A stretch of 64,000 bases of DNA from contig NZ_ATXE01000001.1 of NCBI RefSeq assembly GCF_000421525.1, positions 806,001-870,000 of the forward strand. Reading direction: 5' to 3'. Below are positions 10,726 through 18,896 of this stretch, one piece after another. Made by a program: the position numbers and the translations under genes. The stretch's first letter is position 1, and each line of letters begins with the position of its first letter. The notes beneath the pieces were generated by a model. That model saw nothing but the letters and a program-made list of their open reading frames with translations. It was not told the origin of the DNA and did not search any database. The stretch is from Aestuariimicrobium kwangyangense DSM 21549. Lineage in GTDB: Bacteria; Actinomycetota; Actinomycetes; Propionibacteriales; Propionibacteriaceae.

Positions 10726-11145
10726 ATGTCCGCCCAGGTGCCACAGGTGATGGACCGCGACGCCCCGATCTTCGCGATCGGGGTGGCCGCGCATCTGGCT
10801 GGCATGCACCCGCAGACGCTGCGTGGCTACGACAAGCTCGGGCTCGTCCAACCCCGCCGGGCCAAGGGACGAGGCCGCCGTTACTCCCTGCGGGACGTGC
10901 AGCGGTTGCGGCTGATCCAGCACCTCTCCCAGACCGAGGGCATCAACCTGACCGGCATCCAGCGCATCCTCGACATGGAGGCTGAGATCGAGCGCCTGCG
11001 CGCTGCCGTGCAGCGGGTGAGTACCCAGCGCGACGAGTTGGCGCAGCAACTGGCCGCCGGGGGACGGGTCTTCACCGCCGAGACCTCGGGTGCGGTGCAC
11101 CTGGGACGAGTGATCCACGGCCAGAGGGCGCTCCCGGGACGCTGA
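10726..11145 (+). CDS. hspR: Heat-shock repressor HspR (MerR family)
   Basis: DNA-binding repressor, 139 residues. The MerR-type winged helix is at about 15-85, with FAIGVAAHLAGMHPQTLRGY and the wing RAKGRGRRYS, followed by a coiled coil (about 90-120). In actinobacteria HspR binds HAIR sites with DnaK as corepressor. Three HAIR sites are seen here, two before dnaK and one before clpB. The start codon is separated from the dnaJ stop by one base. Confidence 0.96.
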   Translation: MSAQVPQVMDRDAPIFAIGVAAHLAGMHPQTLRGYDKLGLVQPRRAKGRGRRYSLRDVQRLRLIQHLSQTEGINLTGIQRILDMEAEIERLRAAVQRVSTQRDELAQQLAAGGRVFTAETSGAVHLGRVIHGQRALPGR

Positions 11146-11417
11146 CCCCAGGCCGCACTGGGGCACAAGGACGGGGCTGTGGTCCCCGGAGCGGCGCGAA
11201 ATTCTTCTAACCTATTGCCCGTTAAGCGTTCAGTATGGTTCGCTCGTCCCAGAGCGCTCATGAAGATCGGCCCCCCGCACCGGAGCGGGATGGCCGCCCC
11301 CGTCGCCGAGACCGGTCACGGGTACCCACTGCCTCGGCAGTCTCGCCCACCCCTGCCATCTCGTCCGTCGACCCGTCGGCCGACGCGGTGGAGTACATCC
11401 AGACGAAGGAGTCTGTC

Positions 11418-12668
11418 TTGTCCGCCATCATCCCTCCCCTCAGCCGTCGCTCCATCCTGGGCGCGGTAGCCGCCGTCCCGGTGGTCGCCGCCGGAGCCAC
11501 GACCGCCTTCGCCGACACCGGCACGGCCGTCCGATTCACTCTCCATGCCACCGTGCTCGACGGTGGCGAACAGGTCAGCGCGGTCTCGTTCGATGCGAGC
11601 TCGCTCGGACCGATCGACCCCGTCAGCCTGACGGCGAGCACCTTCACGGTGCACGCCAAGGCCACCAGCCCGGTGCCGCTCAACGGCAGTCCCATCTTCT
11701 CGGAGTACGACCTCGACAGGGTCGTGGCCGCGGCCACGATCGACGAACGGCGGGTGATCACCCTGCACCTGTCGACGGCCGAGGGGCAGCCCGGCGGTGG
11801 CACGCTCGGATACATCCTCGCCACCGGGCGCAATGTCGAGCTCGACCTCGTCTACACCATCACCCAGGCAAGGCCGCTGCGGTTGAGGAACGGCCGCAAC
11901 GCCACCATCTCGTCCTTCGAACAGGGCAGGCTGGTCAGCCCCGAGGTCGACGCCTTCTCGTACGGCACCTCCAAGGGGGGCATGAACTACCGCCTCTTCA
12001 CCCCCAAGCGGGCCAGGAACAACGGCGAGGGCAAGAAGTTCCCCCTCATCGTCTGGCTGCACGGTGGTGGCGAGGGCGGCATGGGCGACCGACAGACCAA
12101 CGAGGCGCAGTTGCGCGCCAACCGGGGTGCCCTCGGATTCGCGACCGACGAGGCCCAGTCGATCTTCGGTGGCGCCTACGTCGTGGCTCCGCAGTGCGTG
12201 TCCGCCTGGATGGCCAATGGCAAGGTGTTCTCACCCCAGGTGAAGGCTCTGATCGACGAACTGGTCGACAGCGAGCACATCGACACCTCGCGCATCCACG
12301 TGCTGGGGTGCTCGAACGGCGGTTACATGACACTGCGCCTGCAGTCTGACTACCCGACCTTCTTCGCCACGGGTGTGCCCATCTGCTGCGGGGCGACGCC
12401 GAACTTCTTCACCGACGAGGAACTGATCCGGGTTCGTTCCACACCCACCTGGCTGGTGGCCTCCAAGGACGACACCACCCTGCCCTACCTGCCCAATTCG
12501 GGCCGGGTGAAGGCGCTCGTGCCCGAGGCGCGCACCTCGTTCTACGACCACGTCATCTGGGACGGCTACCAGTTCCCGGGTCACTGGTCATGGATCTACG
12601 TCGCCCACAACGACCCGAGCCATCAGGGTGAGCACGTGTGGCAGTGGATGTCGGCCGCGCGGCGCTGA
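11418..12668 (+). CDS. Tat-exported esterase/peptidase-like alpha/beta hydrolase
   Basis: Secreted hydrolase of 416 residues. The N-terminus carries a twin-arginine signal (SRRSILGAVAAVPVV) ending near AFA. A beta-rich, Ig-like N-terminal domain (about 35-180) precedes an alpha/beta-hydrolase domain with the oxyanion segment VWLHGGGEGG, nucleophile Ser299 in GCSNGG, and candidate Asp (KDDTT) and His (GHWSW). This architecture resembles prolyl-oligopeptidase-like or feruloyl-esterase-like enzymes with an esterase Ig-like domain; the substrate is unknown. The TTG at 11418 is chosen because AAGGAG (11405-11410) is correctly spaced and it places the Tat motif at the N-terminus. Confidence 0.82.
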   Translation: MSAIIPPLSRRSILGAVAAVPVVAAGATTAFADTGTAVRFTLHATVLDGGEQVSAVSFDASSLGPIDPVSLTASTFTVHAKATSPVPLNGSPIFSEYDLDRVVAAATIDERRVITLHLSTAEGQPGGGTLGYILATGRNVELDLVYTITQARPLRLRNGRNATISSFEQGRLVSPEVDAFSYGTSKGGMNYRLFTPKRARNNGEGKKFPLIVWLHGGGEGGMGDRQTNEAQLRANRGALGFATDEAQSIFGGAYVVAPQCVSAWMANGKVFSPQVKALIDELVDSEHIDTSRIHVLGCSNGGYMTLRLQSDYPTFFATGVPICCGATPNFFTDEELIRVRSTPTWLVASKDDTTLPYLPNSGRVKALVPEARTSFYDHVIWDGYQFPGHWSWIYVAHNDPSHQGEHVWQWMSAARR

Positions 12669-12717
12669 CCTCGACACTGGTGATCGCTGACCGGAGCTGA
12701 GCAGGTCACGACAGCGG

Positions 12718-12753
12718 ACACCACCTCCCGCCGGCATCGGCGCGGGGTGGTGT
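12718..12753 (+). terminator. Hairpin terminator after the secreted esterase
   Basis: Two 16-nt arms pair at 14 positions (outer stem ACACCACC / GGTGGTGT) with a GCAT loop, followed by TTCGTCG. It lies 50 bp after the esterase stop codon. There is no long T-run, so the call rests on stem strength and position. Confidence 0.55.
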
Positions 12754-12822
12754 TCGTCGTGACAGACTCGCGATGAGACCACCGGCGATCACGTCGTGGA
12801 ACGAACAGCAGGAGAGATGATC

Positions 12823-13434
12823 ATGACTCAGATCAGCGTGCCGGGTGTGCCCTTCGCACTGGAGCAGTCCGAGCCGTGGCCCTGGCAGGTCAACGAGAGC
12901 GGGGTCGCCGTGACCGCGAAGCCGACCAGCGACCTGTTCGTCGATCCCCGCGGTGAGGAGACCGGCGACTCCCATTCCGCGATGAACGCGGTCACCCTGC
13001 TGGGCACCCCGCCCGACGGCGACTTCACCCTGACCGCACGGGTGCGGGTCGATTTCCTGGACACCTTCGACGCCGGCGTCCTCCTGGCCTGGGCGGACGA
13101 GGCCCACTGGGCCAAGTTGTGCTTCGAGTACTCGCCCCAGGGTCAGCCCATGGTCGTCTCGGTCGTCACGCGCGGGGTCAGTGACGACGCCAACTCCTCG
13201 CTGGTCGACGGGAACGTCGTCTGGTTGCGCCTCTCCCGGCTCGGTCGCGTGCTCGCCCTTCACTCGTCCACCGACGGCCAGACCTTCTCGTTCGTGCGCG
13301 TCTTCCACCTGGGGGACGCGCCGATCCGGGTCGGGTTCGAGGCCCAGAGCCCCACGGGACGGGGCTGTGCCGTGGAGTTCACCGAGGTGTCCTTCACGAG
13401 CCGGACCCTGGACGACCTGCGCGACGGTTCCTGA
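12823..13434 (+). CDS. DUF1349-family (concanavalin-like) protein
   Basis: A 203-residue beta-sandwich protein of the DUF1349/YesU type, whose members resemble carbohydrate-binding lectin folds. Supporting segments are the typical tryptophan pair near the N-terminus (EPWPWQV), DFTLTARVRVDFLDTFDAGVLL and VGFEAQSPTGRGCAVEF. There is no signal peptide or membrane segment, so it is cytoplasmic. AGGAG at 12810-12814 is well spaced for the ATG at 12823; an ATG at 12817 is too close. It is convergent with the S4 gene, 4 bp apart. The biochemical role is not known. Confidence 0.75.
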   Translation: MTQISVPGVPFALEQSEPWPWQVNESGVAVTAKPTSDLFVDPRGEETGDSHSAMNAVTLLGTPPDGDFTLTARVRVDFLDTFDAGVLLAWADEAHWAKLCFEYSPQGQPMVVSVVTRGVSDDANSSLVDGNVVWLRLSRLGRVLALHSSTDGQTFSFVRVFHLGDAPIRVGFEAQSPTGRGCAVEFTEVSFTSRTLDDLRDGS

Positions 13435-13438
13435 CCGC

Positions 13439-13666
13439 TCAGGAGAAGGGGTCGTACTCCTCGCCGACCACGGCTCGGCGCGTGGTGCCCTGAGGGAGGG
13501 TCACCTCGACCACCATGCCGTCGGCGAGTTGTCGTCCACGACGCGTCTCGACGTCACCGTCGACGGTCACCTTGCCGGCCTGGATCCACTCCCGCGCCTC
13601 CCCGCCGGTGTCGGCCAGGCCGGTGAACTTCAGGAATTGCCCCAGCCGGATCGGTTCGTCGCTCAT
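13439..13666 (-). CDS. Small S4-domain RNA-binding protein
   Basis: A 75-residue protein consisting of one S4 domain. Supporting features are IRLGQFLKFTGLADTGGEA, then GKVTVDGDVETRRGRQL, the typical S4 turn where basic side chains contact structured RNA. It belongs to the YaaA/YlmH-like stand-alone S4 group (RqcP/Hsp15-like size), whose members act on ribosomes or rRNA. It is a single gene convergent with the DUF1349 gene. The specific RNA target is not readable from sequence. Confidence 0.85.
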   Translation of the reverse strand: MSDEPIRLGQFLKFTGLADTGGEAREWIQAGKVTVDGDVETRRGRQLADGMVVEVTLPQGTTRRAVVGEEYDPFS

Positions 13667-13710
13667 GGGGTGAGGCTATCCCTGCCGCATGGACGACCGC
13701 TCCCACCCGC

Positions 13711-14130
13711 TCAGCTGGTGAGGTAGTGCTCGAGGTGGTCACGCTCGGCCTGCAACTCGTCGAGACGGATCTTGACGACGTCCCCGATGCTGACGACGCC
13801 GCGCAACCGGCCGTCGACGACGACCGGAACGTGGCGGAAGCGCCCCGCGGTCATGGTCTCGGCCAGCGCCCGGGTGTCGTCGTCGGGTGAGCAGGTGACC
13901 ACGTCGGCGGTCATCATGGTGGCGATCGGGTCGTCGGGGGACGCTCCCTGCCGGAAGTGCCGCACCACGTCTCGTTCACTGGCAATGCCCACCACCCGGT
14001 CGTCATCGACCACCACCACCGCGCCGACCCGGTGATCGGCGAGGACGGCGAGCAGATCGGTGACCGACGCGCTCGACGGCAGGGTCAGCACCGCCGATCC
14101 CTTGGCGGAGAGGATGTCATGGACTCGCAT
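13711..14130 (-). CDS. Two-CBS-domain protein
   Basis: A 139-residue protein made of a tandem CBS pair (about 1-60 and 70-130). Motifs are VGAVVVVDDDRVVGIASERDVV in the first (cited in part) and RHVPVVVDGRLRGVVSIGD in the second. CBS pairs bind adenine nucleotides and act as energy sensors, but this one has no attached catalytic domain. The ATG at 14130 matches the usual family start (MRVHDIL); the ribosome site is weak. It is divergent from the LLM oxidoreductase. The partner is unknown. Confidence 0.85.
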   Translation of the reverse strand: MRVHDILSAKGSAVLTLPSSASVTDLLAVLADHRVGAVVVVDDDRVVGIASERDVVRHFRQGASPDDPIATMMTADVVTCSPDDDTRALAETMTAGRFRHVPVVVDGRLRGVVSIGDVVKIRLDELQAERDHLEHYLTS

Positions 14131-14259
14131 GCCACATCTGACCACGGGGAGACGCTCCGGCGCCATGGCCGGGTCAGCCCGTGACCCGAGTCGTCTCATC
14201 GTCCGGCCGTCGGCGCCGAGAGCCGGGAATATCGCGTGGTGGCTGGCGTTGCGAGAGGT

Positions 14260-15306
14260 GTGAAGGCTTTCGGATTCCTCAGTTTCGGCCACTACGCCGC
14301 CAAGGGCTATGACGCGCGGGCCATGTTGCAGCAGGCCGTGGTCCTGGCCCACGGTGCCGACCAGCTCGGCGTCAACGGCGCCTACTTCCGGGTGCACCAC
14401 TTCGCTCGGCAGGCCGCCTCGCCCATGCCGCTTCTGAGCGCCATCGCCGCCGTCACCGACAGGATCGAGGTGGGCACGGGCGTCATCGACATGCGGTACG
14501 AGAACCCCCTGCAGCTGGCCGAGGAGGCCGGGGCCCTCGACCTGCTGAGTGACGGACGAGTGGCCCTCGGCGTCTCACGCGGATCGCCCGAACCGGCCCT
14601 GCGGGGCTGGGAGGCGTTCGGCTACACCGGCTCGTCGGATCCTCGCGGAGCCGACATCGCGCGGCCCAAGTTCGAGCAGTTCATGCGCGCCGTCCGCGGC
14701 GAGACCGTGGTGGACGCCGATCCACGCCAGTTCGGCCCGGGGCAGCGCCTGCGCGTGGAACCCCACTCGCCCGACCTGGCTCGCCACATCTGGTGGGGGG
14801 CCGGCACCCGCGAGACAGCCGAGTGGGCGGCACACCAGGGGGTGAACCTGATGAGTTCGACCCTGCTCACCGAGGCCACCGGCCAGGCTTTCGGCGACCT
14901 GCAGGCCGAGCAGATCGACCGGTACCGCGAAGCCTGGAGGTCCGCCGGACACGACTGGACCCCGAGGGTGTCCGTGAGCCGTTCCATCGTGCCCGTGGTG
15001 ACCGACGAGGACCGCGAACTCATCGGCATGGGGCTGGGGGGCGGAGCGTCCGACCAGGTCGGTGTCATCGACGGGTTCAGGTCGACGTTCGGCAAGACCT
15101 ACACGGGCGAGCCCCACGAGCTGGTCGAGGCGCTCAAGCAGGACGCCGCCGTGATGACGGCGGACACGCTGATGATCACGATCCCGGCCCAGTTGGGGGT
15201 GGCCTACAACCTGCACCTGCTGGAGTCGTTCGCGACCCACGTCGCTCCCGAGCTGGGTTGGCAGCCCAACGACCGGGGACCCGTCGAGGGATACCCGCTC
15301 GCCTGA
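14260..15306 (+). CDS. LLM-class flavin-dependent oxidoreductase
   Basis: Bacterial-luciferase-like monooxygenase, 348 residues, TIM-barrel fold, probably using FMN or F420. Supporting segments are FGFLSFGHYAAKGYDARAML, the substrate/flavin region RVHHFARQAASPMPLL, EVGTGVIDMRYENPLQLAEE and LSDGRVALGVSRGSPEPAL. The GTG at 14260 gives the N-terminus typical of the family (VKAFGFLSFGHY); a GTG at 14236 with slightly better ribosome-site spacing would add 8 residues. No partner flavin reductase lies next to it, and the substrate is unknown. An 85-bp hairpin element follows 40 bp downstream. Confidence 0.88.
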   Translation: MKAFGFLSFGHYAAKGYDARAMLQQAVVLAHGADQLGVNGAYFRVHHFARQAASPMPLLSAIAAVTDRIEVGTGVIDMRYENPLQLAEEAGALDLLSDGRVALGVSRGSPEPALRGWEAFGYTGSSDPRGADIARPKFEQFMRAVRGETVVDADPRQFGPGQRLRVEPHSPDLARHIWWGAGTRETAEWAAHQGVNLMSSTLLTEATGQAFGDLQAEQIDRYREAWRSAGHDWTPRVSVSRSIVPVVTDEDRELIGMGLGGGASDQVGVIDGFRSTFGKTYTGEPHELVEALKQDAAVMTADTLMITIPAQLGVAYNLHLLESFATHVAPELGWQPNDRGPVEGYPLA

Positions 15307-15345
15307 GCTCGCCTCACCGCGCACCCACCACGCTGTGCCCTAGCT

Positions 15346-15430
15346 CAATCGTGCCGATCGTGTGCTCTGGCGGCCAAGAGTGCTCCTCCGGAGCAACATC
15401 TGGCCCCACAGCACACGATCGGCACGATTG
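15346..15430. repeat. 85-bp hairpin element, copy A
   Basis: A perfect 21-bp inverted repeat (15346-15366 and 15410-15430; left arm starts CAATCGTGCC and ends GTGTGCT) encloses a 43-nt centre with its own stem TGCTCC/GGAGCA. It is one of three homologous copies in the window, the others at 38755-38839 and 62414-62498. At arm position 10 copy A has C paired with G where the other copies have G paired with C. It lies between two codirectional genes. It could be a REP-like or MITE-like element or a structured RNA. Confidence 0.85.
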
Positions 15431-15497
15431 GCCCCTGGGACCCCGCCCTGGCGACGACTCCCGTCGAGTCGGCCCGCCCGCTCCCTAGGATCGGGTG

Positions 15498-16019
15498 ATG
15501 GCCACGCACTACTACACCGCGAGCAGTCTCGACGGCTTCATCGCGACGTCCGAGCACTCCCTGGACTGGCTCTTCGCCCACGACATCGACCTCGATGGGC
15601 CGATGGCCTACCCGGGGTTCGTGTCCCGGGTCGGCGCTCTGCTGATGGGCGCCTCCACCTATGAGTGGTTGCGTCGCCACGAGGAGCACTGGGGCTATCA
15701 GCAGCCGACCTGGGTGCTGACCCATCGTGATCTGGACACCCCCATGGGCGCGGAGGTCAGGCTGGCCAGCGGGGAGGTACGCGAGGTGCACGCACTGGCT
15801 GCCGCGGCGGCCGGTGACAAGCACGTCTGGATCGTCGGCGGCGGTGAGGTCGCGGGGCAGTTCGCCGACGCGGGTCTGCTGGACGAGGTCTGGGTGCAGT
15901 ACGCCCCCGTCACCCTCGGTTCAGGCCAACCGCTGCTTCCCCGCACCCTCGACCTCGAGCTGCTCGAGGTGGAGCGCAATCGCGACTTCGTCTGCGCCCG
16001 CTACCGGGTTCCCAACTGA
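15498..16019 (+). CDS. Dihydrofolate-reductase-family (RibD C-terminal type) protein
   Basis: A 173-residue protein of the RibD_C/DHFR-like fold, an NADPH-dependent reductase family. The N-terminus HYYTASSLDGFIAT is the classic start of this group; LLMGASTYEWLRRH and KHVWIVGGGEVAGQFADAGLLDE form the cofactor-binding segments. The substrate is unknown; members are often annotated as dihydrofolate reductase although they are not the essential FolA. ATG at 15498, with an overlapping GTG at 15495. It is convergent with the kinase gene, 6 bp away. Confidence 0.88.
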   Translation: MATHYYTASSLDGFIATSEHSLDWLFAHDIDLDGPMAYPGFVSRVGALLMGASTYEWLRRHEEHWGYQQPTWVLTHRDLDTPMGAEVRLASGEVREVHALAAAAAGDKHVWIVGGGEVAGQFADAGLLDEVWVQYAPVTLGSGQPLLPRTLDLELLEVERNRDFVCARYRVPN

Positions 16020-16025
16020 GGCCGG

Positions 16026-16955
16026 TCAGCGGGTCACGTCGGACGAGCCCATCCCGCGTTCGGCGGCATCGAGCTCGAAGCGGCGAGGGAGCCCTTCCCA
16101 GTCGCCGCGATGGCCCACGCAGGCGGCGCCCATCAGGTTGGCGCGCGCCAGCAGCCGCTCGGGGGAGAGCCTGTCGATCAGCGAGCTCACGACTCCCGCG
16201 GTGAAGGCGTCCCCCGCCCCCACCGGGTCGACCACGTCGACGGAGGTGGTCGGACCCGGCAGCGACCCTTCCCGGGAGACCAGTCGGGCACCGGCCGCCC
16301 CCAGCTTCTCGATCACCATCGTCGGGCCCAGGTCGAGGGCCGATTCGGCCGTGGGAGCCACGAGCCCGATCTCGTCCGGTGAGCCGACCAGCACGTCGAC
16401 CGCCTCGACGAGGCGGGAGAGCACGCGCGAGGCCTGCTCGGGTGACCACAGCCTCGTCCGGTGGTTGGCGTCGAGGACGACGGTGGCCCCCAACTGTCGG
16501 GCGCGGGCCGCGACCTCGAGGGTTGCCCGCCGGGGTCCTTCGCCCAGAGCCGGCGTGATGCCAGAGAGCACGACCACGCCTGGCCCCGTCGCATCGAGAT
16601 CGGCGACGGCGAGGTCGGGGTCGAGCGCCGAGGCGGCCGATCCGGAGCGGTGGTAGTCCACCGCCGAGGCGAAGCTGGTCGGGGTGAGGAACAGGTGTCC
16701 GGTCGGACGGCCCGGATCAACCGTCGCGGCCACGTCGACGCCCTCGGCGCGCAGTTCGCGCACGATCAGACGCCCGAATTCGTCATCTCCGACGCGACTG
16801 ACCCACCGCACGGTGTGACCCAGTCGGGCGAGCCCGACGGCCACGTTCGACTCCGCTCCGGCGACGTGGGTCGTCCATCGGGGGGACGAGCCCACGGGTG
16901 CATCGGCGCGCAGGCTGATCATGGTCTCGCCCATCGTCCAGACGCCGGTGATCAT
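16026..16955 (-). CDS. PfkB-family 2-keto-3-deoxy-sugar acid kinase
   Basis: Ribokinase-fold sugar kinase, 309 residues, likely phosphorylating 2-keto-3-deoxygalactonate or -gluconate. The PfkB signatures are present: GAESNVAVGLARLG near the N-terminus and the catalytic DPVGAGDAFTAGVV with the active-site Asp. It is the third gene of dgoD-aldolase-kinase, overlapping the aldolase stop by 4 bp (ATGA), so it is translationally coupled. In enterobacteria this step uses DgoK, an unrelated kinase family, so this would be a replacement by a PfkB enzyme. Substrate assignment rests on operon context. Confidence 0.85.
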   Translation of the reverse strand: MITGVWTMGETMISLRADAPVGSSPRWTTHVAGAESNVAVGLARLGHTVRWVSRVGDDEFGRLIVRELRAEGVDVAATVDPGRPTGHLFLTPTSFASAVDYHRSGSAASALDPDLAVADLDATGPGVVVLSGITPALGEGPRRATLEVAARARQLGATVVLDANHRTRLWSPEQASRVLSRLVEAVDVLVGSPDEIGLVAPTAESALDLGPTMVIEKLGAAGARLVSREGSLPGPTTSVDVVDPVGAGDAFTAGVVSSLIDRLSPERLLARANLMGAACVGHRGDWEGLPRRFELDAAERGMGSSDVTR

Positions 16956-17575
16956 GGTCGGCAGGCCTCGACGAACCTGGTGGCACGCACGGCCAGGTCG
17001 TCCAGCGAACCCCCGGTGGCGGCGTCACCGATCAGGGGTGAACCGATGCCCACCGCGAGGGCTCCGGCCGCCCGGTAGGAGGTCACGTCGACGAGGCTCA
17101 CCCCACCGACCGCCACCAGGGGAACCTGCGGCAAAGGCTCACGCACCGCCTTGAGATGTCCCGGCCCACCCGAACTCGCCGGGAAGACCTTGACGGCCGT
17201 GGCGCCGGCCAGGTGCGCAGCCAACACCTCGCTGGGGGTCCAGGCTCCCGCCAGCACCGGCACCCCCGCGTCGATCGATGCGCTGACCGCCTCGCATGCA
17301 GCCGGGGTCACCGTGAAGCGCGCGCCCACCGCGACCACTGACTGCAGGTCCTGGCGGGTCAGCACGGTGCCGGCGCCGACCCAGGCCCGGTCATGGTCGC
17401 GAGAGGCGATGGCGGTGAGTTGCTCGATGGCCTCGATGGCGTCGGGGGTGGTCAGGGAGACCTCGAGCACCTCGACGCCGTTGGCGAGCAGGGTTCGTCC
17501 GATGTCGGCGGCGAAACCCGCCTGCGGGCAGCGGATGATGGCGCACAGTCCGGTGCGGGCCAGTGTCTCGAGCAT
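16952..17575 (-). CDS. dgoA: 2-keto-3-deoxy-6-phosphogalactonate/gluconate aldolase
   Basis: Class I aldolase of the KDPG/KHG family, 207 residues. It splits 2-keto-3-deoxy-6-phosphogalactonate (or -gluconate) to pyruvate and glyceraldehyde 3-phosphate. Supporting motifs are VEVLEVSLTTPDA, the catalytic Glu region WVGAGTVLT, the Schiff-base Lys in TAVKVFPAS and the phosphate-binding VAVGGVSL. It lies between dgoD (2-bp gap) and the kinase (4-bp overlap). The galactonate assignment follows from the adjacent dgoD; activity on the gluconate isomer cannot be excluded. Confidence 0.9.
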   Translation of the reverse strand: MLETLARTGLCAIIRCPQAGFAADIGRTLLANGVEVLEVSLTTPDAIEAIEQLTAIASRDHDRAWVGAGTVLTRQDLQSVVAVGARFTVTPAACEAVSASIDAGVPVLAGAWTPSEVLAAHLAGATAVKVFPASSGGPGHLKAVREPLPQVPLVAVGGVSLVDVTSYRAAGALAVGIGSPLIGDAATGGSLDDLAVRATRFVEACRP

Positions 17576-17577
17576 GC

Positions 17578-18729
17578 TCACCACTCCGCGAACGAGCCGT
17601 CGAGGTGGCGCCAGATCGGACCGCGCCAGCCGTGCGGGGTGCGGTCGGCGAGACGGACGGCGGCCTCGTCCAACTCGATACCGAGCCCGGGGGAGTCCCA
17701 ACGCTCGACGTGGCCATTCGCCGCCGAGAGGGGCGCGGTGTCGACCAGGAGGTCGAGCAGGTCGGCATCGCGGTTGTAGTGGATGCCGAGCGACTGCTCC
17801 TGGATGACGTGGTTGGGGGTGGCGAAGCCCACCTGCAGACAGGCGGCCAGGGCGATGGGACCGAGGGGGCAGTGCGGTGCGAGCAACGCCCCGTGGGCCT
17901 CCGCCAGCGAGGCGATCTTGCGGGTCTCGGTGATCCCTCCGGCGTGGCTCAGGTCGGGTTGCACCACGGCGACTCCGGCGGCCAGCACGGGCAGGAACTC
18001 CTGACGCGAGTAGAGCCGCTCACCCGTCGCGATCGGGAGGTGGGTGTGCGCCACGAGGTCGCCGAAGAGATGGCTGTTCTCCGGTACCACCGGTTCCTCG
18101 ATGAACATCGGACGGACCGGCTCGAGGGCCTTGACCAACAGCCGCGCGGCCGGGAACGAGACCCGACCGTGGAAGTCGATCGCGATGTCACCGTCATCGC
18201 CCATGGCCTCGCGGGCAGCCTCGGCGCGCGCCACCGCCTCGTTCAGGTCGCGGGTGCTCGGCAAACCCCCCAACACGCCGGTGGCGTTCATCTTGATGGC
18301 CGACAGACCAGCCCCCCGCGCAGCCGAGGCGGCCTCGGCGACACCGGCCGGCTCGTCACCACCTATCCATCCGTAGATGCGGATGCGGTCACGGACCGCC
18401 CCACCCAGCAACTGGTGCACCGGGACCCCCAGTCGCTTGCCCAGGATGTCCCACAGGGCCTGGTCGATGCCCGACACGGCGCTGGCCAGGATCGGTCCAC
18501 CGCGGTAGAAGGACCCCTTCGTCATCACCTGCCACAGGTCCTCGATGCGTCCCGGGTCGGTGCCGATCGCCACCTCGGCGAGTTGCTCGACCGCGACGCG
18601 CACTGTCTCCGAGCGTCCCTCACAGGTCGCCTCGCCCCACCCCACCAACCCCTCACGGGTCTCCACCCGCACCAACAACCACCGCGGTGCGACGAGAAAG
18701 GTCTCGATGCGGGAGATGGTGTCGCTCAT
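17578..18729 (-). CDS. dgoD: D-galactonate dehydratase
   Basis: Enolase-superfamily (mandelate racemase subgroup) dehydratase, 383 residues. It converts D-galactonate to 2-keto-3-deoxygalactonate with Mg2+. It closely resembles E. coli DgoD as I recall it: PRWLLVRVETREGLVGWGEA, ASAVSGIDQALWDILGK, the metal and catalytic segments DFHGRVSFP and FIEEPVVPEN, GERLYSRQEF, then PDLSHAGGITETRKIA and LAPHCPLGPIALAAC. It is the first gene of a three-gene operon, transcribed away from a LacI-family regulator, giving a De Ley-Doudoroff pathway. Confidence 0.94.
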   Translation of the reverse strand: MSDTISRIETFLVAPRWLLVRVETREGLVGWGEATCEGRSETVRVAVEQLAEVAIGTDPGRIEDLWQVMTKGSFYRGGPILASAVSGIDQALWDILGKRLGVPVHQLLGGAVRDRIRIYGWIGGDEPAGVAEAASAARGAGLSAIKMNATGVLGGLPSTRDLNEAVARAEAAREAMGDDGDIAIDFHGRVSFPAARLLVKALEPVRPMFIEEPVVPENSHLFGDLVAHTHLPIATGERLYSRQEFLPVLAAGVAVVQPDLSHAGGITETRKIASLAEAHGALLAPHCPLGPIALAACLQVGFATPNHVIQEQSLGIHYNRDADLLDLLVDTAPLSAANGHVERWDSPGLGIELDEAAVRLADRTPHGWRGPIWRHLDGSFAEW

Positions 18730-18800
18730 GGGCAGCCCTTCGATGCGCCGGAAACGGGGGTGGCGCCTGCGTACAGGGCCACGGGGGGAGGGGAAGTGGT

Positions 18801-18827
18801 GGGACAGGTCCCAGTCAACCAGCGTTG
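18801..18827. promoter_or_regulatory. Candidate LacI-family operators between dgoD and the regulator
   Basis: Two adjacent inverted repeats lie in the divergent intergenic region: GGGACAGGTCCC (18801-18812, perfect 5-2-5) and CAACCAGCGTTG (18816-18827, CAAC-N4-GTTG). LacI-family repressors bind short palindromes in this position, but no comparison set is available here, so this is a suggestion only. Confidence 0.3.
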
Positions 18828-18896
18828 CCGCTGCGATGTCGCGGGGAAGGACACCCCGTTCGTGTCGGGCCCACCGGAGGTTCTATCGTCGTGGTC

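Noticed and set aside
15346-15430. tRNA or other known RNA gene at the hairpin elements
   Set aside because: No cloverleaf or known RNA motif fits; the structure is a single long stem with an inner hairpin.
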